Shown: positions 1 through 8,315, numbered from the stretch's first letter. The stretch is DNA of 49,535 bases from Amycolatopsis circi (GCF_003385235.1 NZ_PQIA01000071.1:1-49535); one strand, 5' to 3'. Made by a program: numbers and translations. The notes: generated from the letters alone by a model not told the origin.

Positions 1-1211
1 GAGCCGTCCCGGCCGGTCCAGGTGTCCGGTCCCTCGGGACGGAACGGCGACGCCCGTCCGCCGCCGACGGCCGGGTTCAGCGAGATCAGGCCGTCGCCCT
101 GCACGCGCAGGAAGTACGGCGACGGGCCCCAGTGCCACAGGCCGGTCAGCGCGAGCAGCTCCGGGTCCACAGTGGACGGAAGCCACTCGTCGGGCAGCGC
201 GGGTTCGAGGTCGTCGGCGGTGGTGAGCAGGTCCAGGCACAGCTGCGTGATGTTGACGCCCGAGGTGGAGTTCGCGAGGCACAGCGCGCCGGTGCCGCTG
301 CGCGGGTCGACCAGGGTCGCGGCGAGGAAGCCGGGCATCGAGCCGGTGTGCCCGGCCAGGTGCCTGCCCTGGTAGCGCACGACCATCAGGCCGAGGCCGA
401 ACCCGGTCGACCACACCTCGGTGTCGTCGACGGTGTTCATCGTCCGCATCTCGTCGACGGTGTCGGCGGACAGCACGTCTCCGGTGTGGCCGCCGAGGAA
501 CGACGTCCAGCGGCCGAGGTCGGTGATCGTGGACCAGAGCTGGCCCGCGGGAGCCATCGCGCCGGCGTCCGGCCACTTCTCCGGCATCAGCACGTCGGCG
601 AACGGGTGCACGGCGAATCCCTCGGCGTGTGCGCCTTCCGGGTGCGGGGTCGTGCGGTTCATTCCCAGCGGGGTAAGGATTTCGTCGCGCACGACGTCAT
701 ACCAGGGCCGCTCGCGGTGCCGGGCGACCAGCTCGCCGAGGACGCCGTAGCCGACGTTCGAGTAGTGGAACTTCGAGCCGGGACGCAGCTTCGTCGCGCC
801 CTTTTCCAGGCTCGAGACGAGTGCCGCCCAGTCCGCGCCGGGCGCGCGTTCCCACCACTGGCCGGGCGATTCCGAGGTGAGGCCGGAGGTGTGCGACAGC
901 AGCTGCGCGATGGTGACCGAGCCGAACGCGGTGCCCGGCAGGTGCCGCTCCAGCGGGTCGGTGAGGTCGAGCTTGCCCTCGTCGCGCAGCCGCATGACCG
1001 CGGTCGCGATCATCGTTTTGGTGATCGACCCCAGCCGGTACTGCGTGTCGTCGTCCGGGCGCTGGTCGCCGACGCGGCCGCGGGCTCCGGACCAGACGAC
1101 CTCGCCGCCTCGCACGACAGCGGCGAGCAGGGACGGGGCGCGGCTGACGGACTGCTCCTGCGCGAGCCGTCGGTACAGGGCGAGTTCGGTGGAGTCGAGC
1201 ATGGTCGTCAT
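1..1211 (-). CDS. Serine hydrolase (beta-lactamase/class C fold), 3' end cut by window edge
   Basis: The reading frame starts with ATG at 1211 and runs off the left edge without a stop, so the C-terminus is missing. The N-terminal half shows a class C beta-lactamase/DD-peptidase SxxK motif (GSITKT, nucleophile Ser62, Lys65) and further on a Y-S-N motif (HYSNVGYG), which is the catalytic set of the family. No signal peptide is evident, which argues for a cytoplasmic esterase or peptidase-like enzyme rather than a secreted beta-lactamase. It lies 14 bp behind the response regulator gene on the same strand, so it is probably the last gene of the ABC/two-component operon and may act on the exported or sensed compound. 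Substrate unknown. Confidence 0.85.
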   Translation of the reverse strand, partial: MTTMLDSTELALYRRLAQEQSVSRAPSLLAAVVRGGEVVWSGARGRVGDQRPDDDTQYRLGSITKTMIATAVMRLRDEGKLDLTDPLERHLPGTAFGSVTIAQLLSHTSGLTSESPGQWWERAPGADWAALVSSLEKGATKLRPGSKFHYSNVGYGVLGELVARHRERPWYDVVRDEILTPLGMNRTTPHPEGAHAEGFAVHPFADVLMPEKWPDAGAMAPAGQLWSTITDLGRWTSFLGGHTGDVLSADTVDEMRTMNTVDDTEVWSTGFGLGLMVVRYQGRHLAGHTGSMPGFLAATLVDPRSGTGALCLANSTSGVNITQLCLDLLTTADDLEPALPDEWLPSTVDPELLALTGLWHWGPSPYFLRVQGDGLISLNPAVGGGRASPFRPEGPDTWTGRDG

Positions 1212-1225
1212 TCTGCCCGGGCGGC

Positions 1226-1849
1226 TCAGCCGAGCAGCTGCCGGTCCAGCGCCGTCGTCACCGCCGCGGTGCGGTCGGAAACGCCGAGCTTCGAGAACAC
1301 CCGCAGCAGGTGCGTTTTGACCGTTGCCTCGCCGATGTGCAGCTCGCGGCCGATTTCGGCGTTGGTGCGGCCCTTCGCGACCAGCCGCAGCACTTCCACC
1401 TCGCGTGCGGACAGCGGAGAGGCCGGTGTCGGGTTCCGCATCCGGTGCACGAGCTTGCCCGCGACCGACGGCGCCAGCACGGTCTCGCCACGATGCGCGG
1501 CCCGGATCGCACCGGCCAATTCGGTGCGCGACGCGTCTTTCAACAGATATCCCGACGCGCCAGCCTCGACCGCGCGCAGGATATCCGCGTCGGTTTCGTA
1601 CGTGGTCAGCACGACGATCCGCCGGGCGGGCGTTTCCTTGAGGATCGCGTGGATCGCGCCGACGCCGTCTAGGCCCGGCATGCGCAGGTCCATCAGGACG
1701 ACGTCGGGCTGTTTCACGCGGTCGAGCGCGATTGCTTCGTCGCCGGAACCAGCTTCGCCGACCACCGTGAGGTCGTCCTCGGCTTCGAGCATGCCGCGCA
1801 GTCCTTCGCGCACCACAGGATGGTCGTCGACGAGCATGATCGTGATCAC
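1226..1849 (-). CDS. NarL/LuxR-type response regulator
   Basis: A 207-aa DNA-binding response regulator. The receiver domain begins ITIMLVDDHP with acidic pocket Asp8/Asp9 and phospho-acceptor Asp54 in VVLMDLRMPG. The C-terminal LuxR helix-turn-helix reads LSAREVEVLRLVAKGRTNAE followed by IGEATVKTHL. I chose the GTG at 1849 because it overlaps the kinase stop as GTGA, and the first residues then match the family. It is the cognate partner of the adjacent HisKA_3 kinase and probably controls the ABC transporter genes upstream; the 8-bp inverted repeat at 4726-4745 is a candidate site. Regulation of its own operon is inference. Confidence 0.92.
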   Translation of the reverse strand: MITIMLVDDHPVVREGLRGMLEAEDDLTVVGEAGSGDEAIALDRVKQPDVVLMDLRMPGLDGVGAIHAILKETPARRIVVLTTYETDADILRAVEAGASGYLLKDASRTELAGAIRAAHRGETVLAPSVAGKLVHRMRNPTPASPLSAREVEVLRLVAKGRTNAEIGRELHIGEATVKTHLLRVFSKLGVSDRTAAVTTALDRQLLG

Positions 1850-3018
1850 GCGGGCACCTCCAGTTCCAATTCGGTGCCGCCGTTCGCGCCGGTTCGCACT
1901 TCCAGCTTGCCGCCTACTTGTTCGGCCCGGGAACGCATGCCGCGCAATCCGAATCCGGTTCCGTCGGCGTCCGGGGCGAACCCGCACCCGTTGTCCTCCA
2001 CCCGCAACCGTATCGCTCCATCCACAGCGGACAGCCGCACGCGGACGAGGGACGCGCCCGAGTGCTTGCGCACGTTCGACAGCGCTTCCTGCGCCGCGCG
2101 CAGCAGCACCACTTCGACCGCAGTGGACAGTGGCGGCAGCGCATCGTCCACTTCACACTGGACCGGAATGCCGATCTCCTCGGAGAGCCGATCTGCCTGG
2201 CGCTGCACGGCTTCCGGCAAGGACCCAGTGGCCAAATCGGACGGTGCGAGCGCGGCGACCATCGCGCGCGCCTCGGAGAGATTCTCCCGCGCGGTGCGAT
2301 GTGCGAGAGCGAGATGTCTGCGCACTGTGGACAGATCAGTGTCCAGTTCGGACTCCATCGCCTGAGTCAGTGTGATGATGCTGGTGAATCCTTGCGCGAG
2401 AGTGTCGTGGATTTCCCGCGCCAGCCGTTCGCGTTCGGCGGCAGTGCCCGCTTCCCGCGACAGCCGGGCGACTTCGGCCTGACTGGACTCCAGTTCGCGG
2501 ATCAGCTCGGCGCGGGCGTGGCTCTCCTTCAGCACGTCGGTGGTGAACTTCCCGGCCAGCACGCTGAAGGTGATCAGGATCGCGGTCATCGGCAGCAGGA
2601 TCGACAGCAGCCTGCTGTTCCAGCCGCCGTTGAGCACCGCCGAAACAGGCTCGAACGCGATCAGCAGCGTTGCCGCTGCCGCCGCCGGGCGCAGCTCCAG
2701 CAGCATGAACAGCAGCGGGCAGGCGATGAACAGCGCGAAACTGGCGGTGGTGGTCGCGAGGATGGCGGTGACCATCAACGCCATCAACACCCCCGCCGCC
2801 ACGATCTGCGCGCGTCCGCTGTGGTCTCTCTGAACGAGGCGCCGCCCGACGGCGAGGTACCCGGCCGCGATCGCCGCCAGCGCCGCCTCGGCCACGATTT
2901 TCGCCGTCGTCGGCCCGTTGTCGTCGAAGAGCACCAGGAGGGCGGTCGCCACGTAGGCGACCGCGAACAGCACCTCCCAAGACCAGTACGACCGCTGCCA
3001 CACGCCGGTCTGGTTCAC
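1846..3018 (-). CDS. Sensor histidine kinase (HisKA_3 / NarX-DesK type)
   Basis: A 390-aa membrane kinase. Roughly residues 1-160 hold about five to six hydrophobic segments and no large extracellular domain, so it belongs to the intramembrane-sensing group. A short coiled coil (about 165-200) leads into the dimerisation/phosphoacceptor motif REIHDTLAQG with His204. The ATPase domain follows, with an N-box AQEALSNVRKHS and G-box VEDNGCGF. The GTG at 3018 overlaps the permease stop by 4 bp (GTGA); the open frame extends upstream but the extra residues are not kinase-like. With the regulator it forms a pair that probably senses a membrane-active compound or the transporter itself. Confidence 0.92.
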   Translation of the reverse strand: MNQTGVWQRSYWSWEVLFAVAYVATALLVLFDDNGPTTAKIVAEAALAAIAAGYLAVGRRLVQRDHSGRAQIVAAGVLMALMVTAILATTTASFALFIACPLLFMLLELRPAAAAATLLIAFEPVSAVLNGGWNSRLLSILLPMTAILITFSVLAGKFTTDVLKESHARAELIRELESSQAEVARLSREAGTAAERERLAREIHDTLAQGFTSIITLTQAMESELDTDLSTVRRHLALAHRTARENLSEARAMVAALAPSDLATGSLPEAVQRQADRLSEEIGIPVQCEVDDALPPLSTAVEVVLLRAAQEALSNVRKHSGASLVRVRLSAVDGAIRLRVEDNGCGFAPDADGTGFGLRGMRSRAEQVGGKLEVRTGANGGTELELEVPA

Positions 3019-3830
3019 TTCGCTTCGTTCGTCCACCGGAACGTCACCCTCGCGAGCACCAGGCCCACCACGCACCACACCGCCAGCACCAGCGCCACCT
3101 TCGGAAGCTCCCATGTCCCCGCCATTTCCTGGGTCGCGGCCTCCGGCGGCAGGAACACCGAGCGGAAGCCCTGGCAGATCCATTTCAGCGGGAAGAACGA
3201 CGCGACGTCGACCATGATCCTCGGCAGGTGCGTGATCGGCGTGACGAACACCCCGGAAATGAACTGCAGCACCAAGTACACCAGCTGCACCAGCGCCACG
3301 GTTCCGGCCGCGGAACGGGCGACCGAGCTGATCGAGATGCCGAGCAGCGTCGAGGAGACGATCCCGAGCAGCAGCACCCAGAGCAGGGTCAGCCACTTCG
3401 CCGGGTCGGACGGCAGTTCGAGGTGGAACATCAGCATCGCCACCGCGGCCATCAGGACGGTCTGCGCCACGCTGGTCACGGCGACCATCACCATCTTGCC
3501 GACGAAATACGCCGCCGCGGGCATCGGTGTGCCGCGCAGTCGTTTCAGCGCACCGATTTCCCGGTCCGCGGCGATGCCGATGCCGACGCTGTTGAACGAC
3601 GTCGACACGATGCCGGCGCCGATCATCCCGGCCGCGAGCAGTTGCCCGGAGGACACCCCGGTCTGCGCGGTCGGGCCGTCGAGGATGGAGCCGAGCAGGA
3701 TCATCAGCACCGCGGGCAGCGAGAAGGTGAACACCACCTGCTCGCGGTTGCGGAAGAACTGCCGCAGTTCGAGCGCGCCGCGGGCCAGGCCGAGGCTGAA
3801 CGTGCCCGGTACGGCCGTTGTCGTGGTCAC
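3015..3830 (-). CDS. ABC-2 type transporter permease
   Basis: A 271-aa integral membrane protein with about six hydrophobic segments after a cytoplasmic N-terminus (ARGALELRQFFRNREQVVF), the typical order of ABC-2 drug/lipid export permeases such as DrrB. The start is GTG at 3830, forming GTGA with the stop of the ATPase gene. Together with the ATPase at 3827-4666 it would make an exporter energised in the cytoplasm. Coupling with a two-component system in one operon suggests inducible export of a drug or envelope-stress compound; the substrate cannot be read from sequence. Confidence 0.9.
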   Translation of the reverse strand: MTTTTAVPGTFSLGLARGALELRQFFRNREQVVFTFSLPAVLMILLGSILDGPTAQTGVSSGQLLAAGMIGAGIVSTSFNSVGIGIAADREIGALKRLRGTPMPAAAYFVGKMVMVAVTSVAQTVLMAAVAMLMFHLELPSDPAKWLTLLWVLLLGIVSSTLLGISISSVARSAAGTVALVQLVYLVLQFISGVFVTPITHLPRIMVDVASFFPLKWICQGFRSVFLPPEAATQEMAGTWELPKVALVLAVWCVVGLVLARVTFRWTNEAK

Positions 3831-4666
3831 GGTTTATCCCCGATCAGGTCGAGATAGACGTCTTCCAGGCTGGGGCGCGTCACGGTGAGCCCGGCGAGTT
3901 CCCCTTGCGCGCCAGCGAGTTGCGAGACGAGCTTCGTCGGGAACTGCGTGCGTTCCTCGTGACTGCCGCGTTCGTCCTGCCACCGCACGACGGCCTCGGC
4001 GCGTTCGCGGCCACCGAGCGTCGCCGGCGTCCCCTCCGCGACGACCGAACCTCGGGCAAGCACCGCGAGCCGGTCAGCCAGCGCTTCGACCTCGTCCAAG
4101 TAATGCGTCGTCAGCAGGATCGTGGTGCCCTCGTGGGCGAGCCCGTCGATGAGTCCCCAGAACTGCCGCCGCGCCTCCGGGTCGAAGCCGGTGGTCGGCT
4201 CGTCGAGGAACAGCAGTTCCGGACGGCCGACGATGCCGAGCGCGACGTCCACGCGGCGGCGTTGCCCGCCGGACAACGACTTCACCCGCGCGCCCGCCTT
4301 CTCGGTGAGGCCGACCTGGTCGATCACCTCTTCCGGATCCGGCGGGTTCGGGTAGTACTTCGCGAAGTGCCGCACGGTCTCCGCGACGGTCAGTTCCGCC
4401 GCGTCGGTGGCCGTTTGCAACACGATGCCGAGGCGGGCGCGCCACGCGCGTCCCGCGGTACCCGGGTCCTCGCCGAGGACAGCGGCTTCCCCCGCCGTCC
4501 GCTGCCGGTGCCCCTCCAGGATCTCGACGGTGGTCGTCTTGCCCGCGCCGTTGGGCCCGAGCAGGGCGAACACCTCCCCGTCGTGGATGTCGAGATCGAT
4601 CCCGGCCACGGCGAGGTGGCCCGGGTACTCCTTGCGCAGTCCGCGCACTCGCACTGCTGTGCCCAT
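3827..4666 (-). CDS. ABC transporter ATP-binding protein (DrrA/CcmA-like)
   Basis: A 279-aa ATPase. Walker A is GPNGAGKT (37-44), the signature is LSGGQRRR, Walker B is LLFLDEP, followed by the H-loop in LLTTHYLDE. The C-terminal extension after the nucleotide-binding domain is typical of DrrA-like exporters. I chose ATG 4666 (MGTAVRVRGL) over an upstream in-frame start because the upstream residues are not family-like. It is the first gene of the minus-strand operon ATPase-permease-kinase-regulator-hydrolase, in which the first three junctions are GTGA overlaps and the last is a 14-bp gap. Confidence 0.92.
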   Translation of the reverse strand: MGTAVRVRGLRKEYPGHLAVAGIDLDIHDGEVFALLGPNGAGKTTTVEILEGHRQRTAGEAAVLGEDPGTAGRAWRARLGIVLQTATDAAELTVAETVRHFAKYYPNPPDPEEVIDQVGLTEKAGARVKSLSGGQRRRVDVALGIVGRPELLFLDEPTTGFDPEARRQFWGLIDGLAHEGTTILLTTHYLDEVEALADRLAVLARGSVVAEGTPATLGGRERAEAVVRWQDERGSHEERTQFPTKLVSQLAGAQGELAGLTVTRPSLEDVYLDLIGDKP

Positions 4667-4725
4667 GCCGTTCAGCGTGCGCCGTGGAGAGCGATGCGCG
4701 GGACGTCCGGGCAGTGGAATCCGGC

Positions 4726-4745
4726 TGTCCACCGAACGGTGGACA
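4726..4745. promoter_or_regulatory. Perfect 8-bp inverted repeat upstream of the ABC/two-component operon
   Basis: TGTCCACC gaac GGTGGACA, 60 bp upstream of the ATPase start. A second, shorter repeat (TGGTT/AACCA) lies at 4749-4766. Either could be the binding site of the response regulator or a local regulator. It does not look like a terminator because there is no T-run on either strand. Function is inferred from position only. Confidence 0.4.
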
Positions 4746-4778
4746 CGCTGGTTTCCCGTGGAACCACGACACTCACTG

Positions 4779-4803
4779 TTGACAAGTTGTCTAACATGAC
4801 AAG
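4779..4803 (+). promoter_or_regulatory. ephD-like promoter (-10 TAACAT) embedded in a GACAA/TTGTC operator
   Basis: Three half-sites lie in 22 bp: GACAA (4781-4785), TTGTC (4787-4791) and GACAA (4798-4802). The last two form TTGTCtaacatGACAA, whose 6-bp spacer TAACAT (4792-4797) is itself a good -10 box ending 6 nt before the ATG. This fits a leaderless transcript repressed by the TetR encoded just downstream at 6522. The TTGACA at 4779 is too close to the -10 to act as its -35. Confidence 0.6.
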
Positions 4804-6525
4804 ATGTCTCACAAGCAGGTGACTGCCAGCGACGGAGTCCGCCTTTCGGTCCGGGTGAGCGGCAACCCGGACGGGCCCACGGTCGTGCTCGTGCACGGGT
4901 ACCCGGACAACAGCTCGATGTGGGACGGCGTCGCCGAGGAGCTGCGCCGCGAGCACCGCGTGGTCGTCTACGACGTGCGCGGCGCGGGCGAATCCGACAA
5001 ACCGCGAGCGCGCTCGGCGTACCGGCTGGACCAGCTCGCCGACGACCTCGCCGCGGTGGTCGACGAGGTGCAGCCGTCCGGCAAGGTCCACCTCGTCGCG
5101 CACGACTGGGGTTCGATCCAGGCCTGGCACGCGGTCACCGGCGACCAGTTGCACGGCCGGATCGCCTCGTACACCTCGCTTTCCGGACCCAGCCTCGATC
5201 ACGCGGGCGCGTGGTTCCGGGACCAGCTGACCCGGCCGACGCCGCGTCGGCTCGGGCACGCGCTGCGGCAGTTCCTGCACTCGTATTACATCGTCGCGTT
5301 CCAGGTTCCGTTGATCCCGGAACTGTTGTGGCGCACCGGAATCATGCGCACGATGATCCGGAAGCTGGAGCCTGCCGAAACGTCGCCGAAGACCGCGGAC
5401 GGCGTGCACGGCCTGAAGCTGTACCGGGCGAACATGGGACCGCGGTTGTCCCGGCCGCGCCCGCGTCCGGCGGAAATCCCGGTGCAGGTGCTCGCGCCGA
5501 ACGGCGATTCGTATGTGACCACGCCGCTGCAGACCGAGGTCGAGCGCTGGGTGCCGGATCTGCATGTCCGGCGCGTGATCGGGTCGCACTGGATCACCCG
5601 GACTAAGCCCGCAGTGGTCGCTTCCGCGGCTGCGGAACTGATCGCGTCGGTGGAAACCGGTGAGGAAACCCGGGCGCTGCGGCGGGCTCGGGTCGGCGGC
5701 TCCAGCGGTCGCTTCGCGCACCGTCTCGTGGTCGTGACCGGTGCGGGCAGCGGGATCGGCCGGGAGACCGCGCTGGCGTTCGCGGCCGAGGGCGCGGACG
5801 TGGTCGTCAGTGACATCAACGGCGATTCGGCCGCGGAGACCGCGAAACTGGTGCGGGAGCGCGGAGTCGACGCCGGTGAGTACACAGTGGACTCTTCGGA
5901 CGGCGAGGCGGTCGCTCGGTTCGCCGAGCAGGTGCGCGACGAGTTCGGCGTGCCGGACATCGTGGTCAACAACGCCGGAATCGGCATGTCCGGCCCGTTC
6001 CTCGACACGACGATCGAGGACTGGGAGAAGGTCGTGGACGTCAACCTGTGGGGCGTGATTCACGGCTGCCGCGCGTTCGCGCCGATGATGAAGGACCGCG
6101 CCGAGGGCGGGCAGATCGTGAACCTCGCGTCGGCCGCGGCTTACCTGCCGTCAAAGATCCTGACCGCTTACGGCACCACGAAGGCCGCCGTTCTCGCGCT
6201 GAGCAATGGCTTGCGCGCGGAGCTGGCGGCCGAGGGAATCGGTGTCACGGCAGTGTGTCCGGGACTGGTGAACACCAACATCACCAGCACCACCAAGTTC
6301 GTCGGGGTGGACGAGGTCGAGCAGAAGCGGCGGCAGAAGGAATCGTCGAAGCTTTACGCCCGGCGCAATTTCGGCCCGGAACGAGTGGCGCGCGACATTC
6401 TGCGTGCGGTGGAGAAGAACGTCGCTATTCAACCGTCCACTCCGGAAGCTAAGGTCGCGCTGGTCCTTTCGCGACTGACGCCCGGATTGCTGCGTGCGGC
6501 GGCGAAACTGGACGTCACGCCGTGA
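4804..6525 (+). CDS. ephD: EphD-like fusion: alpha/beta-hydrolase (epoxide hydrolase type) + short-chain dehydrogenase
   Basis: A 573-aa two-domain enzyme. Residues 1-285 are an alpha/beta hydrolase with oxyanion-hole motif HGYP (31-34), nucleophile Asp101 in AHDWGS, and plausible acid Asp235 and base His262 (GSHW), the epoxide-hydrolase pattern. Residues 305-573 are a classical SDR with TGAGSGIG (312-319), NNAG (389-392), Ser443 and Tyr456-xxx-Lys460. This order and length match mycobacterial EphD, which acts on oxidised mycolic acids. Amycolatopsis is generally considered mycolate-free, so the substrate here is probably another lipid epoxide or alcohol. No Shine-Dalgarno is visible; the transcript is probably leaderless. 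The downstream TetR overlaps it by 4 bp. Confidence 0.88.
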   Translation: MSHKQVTASDGVRLSVRVSGNPDGPTVVLVHGYPDNSSMWDGVAEELRREHRVVVYDVRGAGESDKPRARSAYRLDQLADDLAAVVDEVQPSGKVHLVAHDWGSIQAWHAVTGDQLHGRIASYTSLSGPSLDHAGAWFRDQLTRPTPRRLGHALRQFLHSYYIVAFQVPLIPELLWRTGIMRTMIRKLEPAETSPKTADGVHGLKLYRANMGPRLSRPRPRPAEIPVQVLAPNGDSYVTTPLQTEVERWVPDLHVRRVIGSHWITRTKPAVVASAAAELIASVETGEETRALRRARVGGSSGRFAHRLVVVTGAGSGIGRETALAFAAEGADVVVSDINGDSAAETAKLVRERGVDAGEYTVDSSDGEAVARFAEQVRDEFGVPDIVVNNAGIGMSGPFLDTTIEDWEKVVDVNLWGVIHGCRAFAPMMKDRAEGGQIVNLASAAAYLPSKILTAYGTTKAAVLALSNGLRAELAAEGIGVTAVCPGLVNTNITSTTKFVGVDEVEQKRRQKESSKLYARRNFGPERVARDILRAVEKNVAIQPSTPEAKVALVLSRLTPGLLRAAAKLDVTP

Positions 6526-7121
6526 GCCGTCCGCGCCGGATGACCGCGCAGGCCCGGCGGGACGACCTCATCGCGGCGGCGCTGGACCTGTTCGGCACCA
6601 GGGCTCCGGAATTGGTTACGGTGGATGACATCGTCGCGCGCGCTGAAGTGTCGCGGCCGTTGTTCTACCGGTATTTCCCGAGCCTGCGGGAACTGCAAAT
6701 GCAGGCGCTGCGGACGGTCACCGACGGTTTGGTCGACCGGCTCGCGACGCTTGAGGAAGGCCCGCCGGAAGAACGGCTGCGCGCGGCCGTGCGCGGTCTT
6801 GTCGATGTCGCCGCGCATTACCGCGAGGGCTATGTCGCGTTGCTGCGCAGCGGTTCAGTCATCGCTACTTCGGAAACGGACGCGGCGATCGACGAAGTCC
6901 GCAACCGGGCCGTCGAGCTGATCCTGGAAGCGCTGCCGATCCCCGAACCATCGCCGCTGGTCTTGTTGACCCTGCGCTGCTGGACCGCAGTCGTCGAAGG
7001 CGCTTTGTTGTCGTGGCTCCAAGAAGGCACCGTCCCGCGCGAAACGCTGGACGGCTGGCTCGTCGATCAGCTCACCGCGATGCTCGCCGCCACCGACGCG
7101 CACCTGGCCAAAACGCCGTGA
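6522..7121 (+). CDS. TetR-family regulator of the ephD-like gene
   Basis: A 199-aa protein with an N-terminal TetR helix-turn-helix (about residues 9-58; VTVDDIVARAEVSRPLFYRYF) and a helical ligand-binding domain. The GTG start overlaps the ephD-like stop as GTGA, so the two are co-translated and the regulator probably represses its own operon through TTGTCtaacatGACAA at 4787-4802. The stop codon TGA (7119-7121) lies inside the first bases of a 51-bp palindrome; the original C-terminus may have been altered by its insertion. Confidence 0.88.
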   Translation: MSRPRRMTAQARRDDLIAAALDLFGTRAPELVTVDDIVARAEVSRPLFYRYFPSLRELQMQALRTVTDGLVDRLATLEEGPPEERLRAAVRGLVDVAAHYREGYVALLRSGSVIATSETDAAIDEVRNRAVELILEALPIPEPSPLVLLTLRCWTAVVEGALLSWLQEGTVPRETLDGWLVDQLTAMLAATDAHLAKTP

Positions 7122-7166
7122 AGGACTCCTTGAGGGAATCTGATTCCCTCAAGGAGTCCTTCACGG
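7116..7166. repeat. Perfect 51-bp palindrome, copy A (CGTGA/TCACG family)
   Basis: Two 25-bp arms (7116-7140 and 7142-7166) are exact reverse complements around one central T. The arm begins CCGTGAAGGACTCCTTGAGG and ends GGAATC. It is identical to the element at 45921-45971. It fills almost all of the space between the convergent TetR and citA genes and could act as a bidirectional transcription barrier, although no T-tract follows. Confidence 0.95.
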
Positions 7167-7175
7167 ACAAACGGC

Positions 7176-8315
7176 TCAGGCCTGGGAGATGAGGTTCCAG
7201 CCCTCGACCTCGGAAGGCGTGCGCGGGCCGGGGCCGACGTACTTCGCCGACGGACGGACCAGTCGGCCGGTCTGCTTCTGCTCCAGGATGTGCGCCGCCC
7301 AGCCGGCGGTGCGCGCGGAGGAGAACATCGCCGGCATCATGTGCGGCGGCACCTTCGCGAAGTCCAGGATGACCGCGGCCCAGAACTCGACGTTCGTTTC
7401 GATCGGGTGGTCCGGACGGCGTTCGCGCAGTTCGGACAGCGCGGCCTGCTCCAGCGCGGCGGCCACCTCGTAGCGTTCGGCGCCCAGTTCCTTGCAGGTG
7501 CGGCGCAGCACGCGGGCCCGCGGGTCCTCCGCGCGGTACACGCGGTGGCCGAAGCCCATCAGCCGCTCCTTGCGGTCGAGGATGCCCTTGACCAGCGCAC
7601 GGGCGTCACCCGAGCGCTCGACCTCCTCGATCATCGGCAGCACGCGCGCCGGGGCGCCACCGTGCAGCGGGCCGGACATCGCGCCGATCGCACCGGACAT
7701 GGCCGCCGCGACGTCCGCCCCGGTGGAGGCGATGACGCGCGCGGTGAAGGTGGAGGCGTTGAGGCCGTGCTCGGCGGCGGAAACCCAGTACGCGTCGACC
7801 GCCTTGACGTGCGCCGGGTCCGGTTCGCCGCGCCAGCGGATCATGAACCGCTCGGTGATCGACTTCGCCTCGTCGACCCGCGACTGCGGCACCGCGGGCT
7901 GCCCGATGGCGCGCGCGGACTGCGCGACGTAGGACAGCGCCATCACCGAAGCGCGGGCGAGCTGGTCGCGCGCGTCGGCGTCGGTGATGTCGAGCAGCGG
8001 ACGGTAGCCCCAGATCGGGGCGAGCATGGCGAGCGCGGCCTGGACGTCGACCCGGACGTCACCGGTGTGCACCGGAAGCGGAAACGGCTCGGCGGGCGGA
8101 AGCCCCGTGCCGAACCGGCCGTCGACCAGGAGGCCCCATACGTCGCCGAAGGTCACCTTCCCGGCGAGGTCCTCGATGTCGACGCCGCGGTAGCGCAGTG
8201 CACCGCCGTCCCGGTCGGGTTCGGCGATCTCGGTCCGAAACGCGACGATGCCCTCGAGGCCAGGCCGGAACCCGTCGTCGGCTTCGTTGGTTTTGCTGAT
8301 CGTGGAGGTAGTCAC
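7176..8315 (-). CDS. citA: Citrate synthase, CitA type (citrate synthase 2)
   Basis: A 379-aa citrate synthase condensing acetyl-CoA and oxaloacetate. Active-site blocks seen are EHGLNASTFTARV, GPLHGGAPARV and GFGHRVYRAEDPRA, plus the C-terminal segment SSARTAGWAAHILEQ carrying the substrate arginine. The sequence matches the shorter CitA group rather than the GltA encoded at 34233, so the window holds two paralogues. I chose the GTG at 8315 (TTSTISKTNEADDG follows); an ATG 63 bp upstream exists but adds non-conserved residues. It is transcribed convergently with the upstream TetR and divergently from urease. Confidence 0.93.
   Translation of the reverse strand: MTTSTISKTNEADDGFRPGLEGIVAFRTEIAEPDRDGGALRYRGVDIEDLAGKVTFGDVWGLLVDGRFGTGLPPAEPFPLPVHTGDVRVDVQAALAMLAPIWGYRPLLDITDADARDQLARASVMALSYVAQSARAIGQPAVPQSRVDEAKSITERFMIRWRGEPDPAHVKAVDAYWVSAAEHGLNASTFTARVIASTGADVAAAMSGAIGAMSGPLHGGAPARVLPMIEEVERSGDARALVKGILDRKERLMGFGHRVYRAEDPRARVLRRTCKELGAERYEVAAALEQAALSELRERRPDHPIETNVEFWAAVILDFAKVPPHMMPAMFSSARTAGWAAHILEQKQTGRLVRPSAKYVGPGPRTPSEVEGWNLISQA

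Noticed and set aside
132..2375. 747-residue plus-strand open frame opposite the serine hydrolase and two-component genes
   Set aside because: High-GC antisense shadow; it has Arg/Ala/Gly-rich low-complexity sequence and no family motifs, whereas the minus-strand frames carry clear catalytic motifs.
4779..4784. TTGACA as a -35 box for the ephD-like gene
   Set aside because: Only 7 bp separate it from the -10 TAACAT, far from the usual 16-18; it is better read as part of the GACAA operator array.
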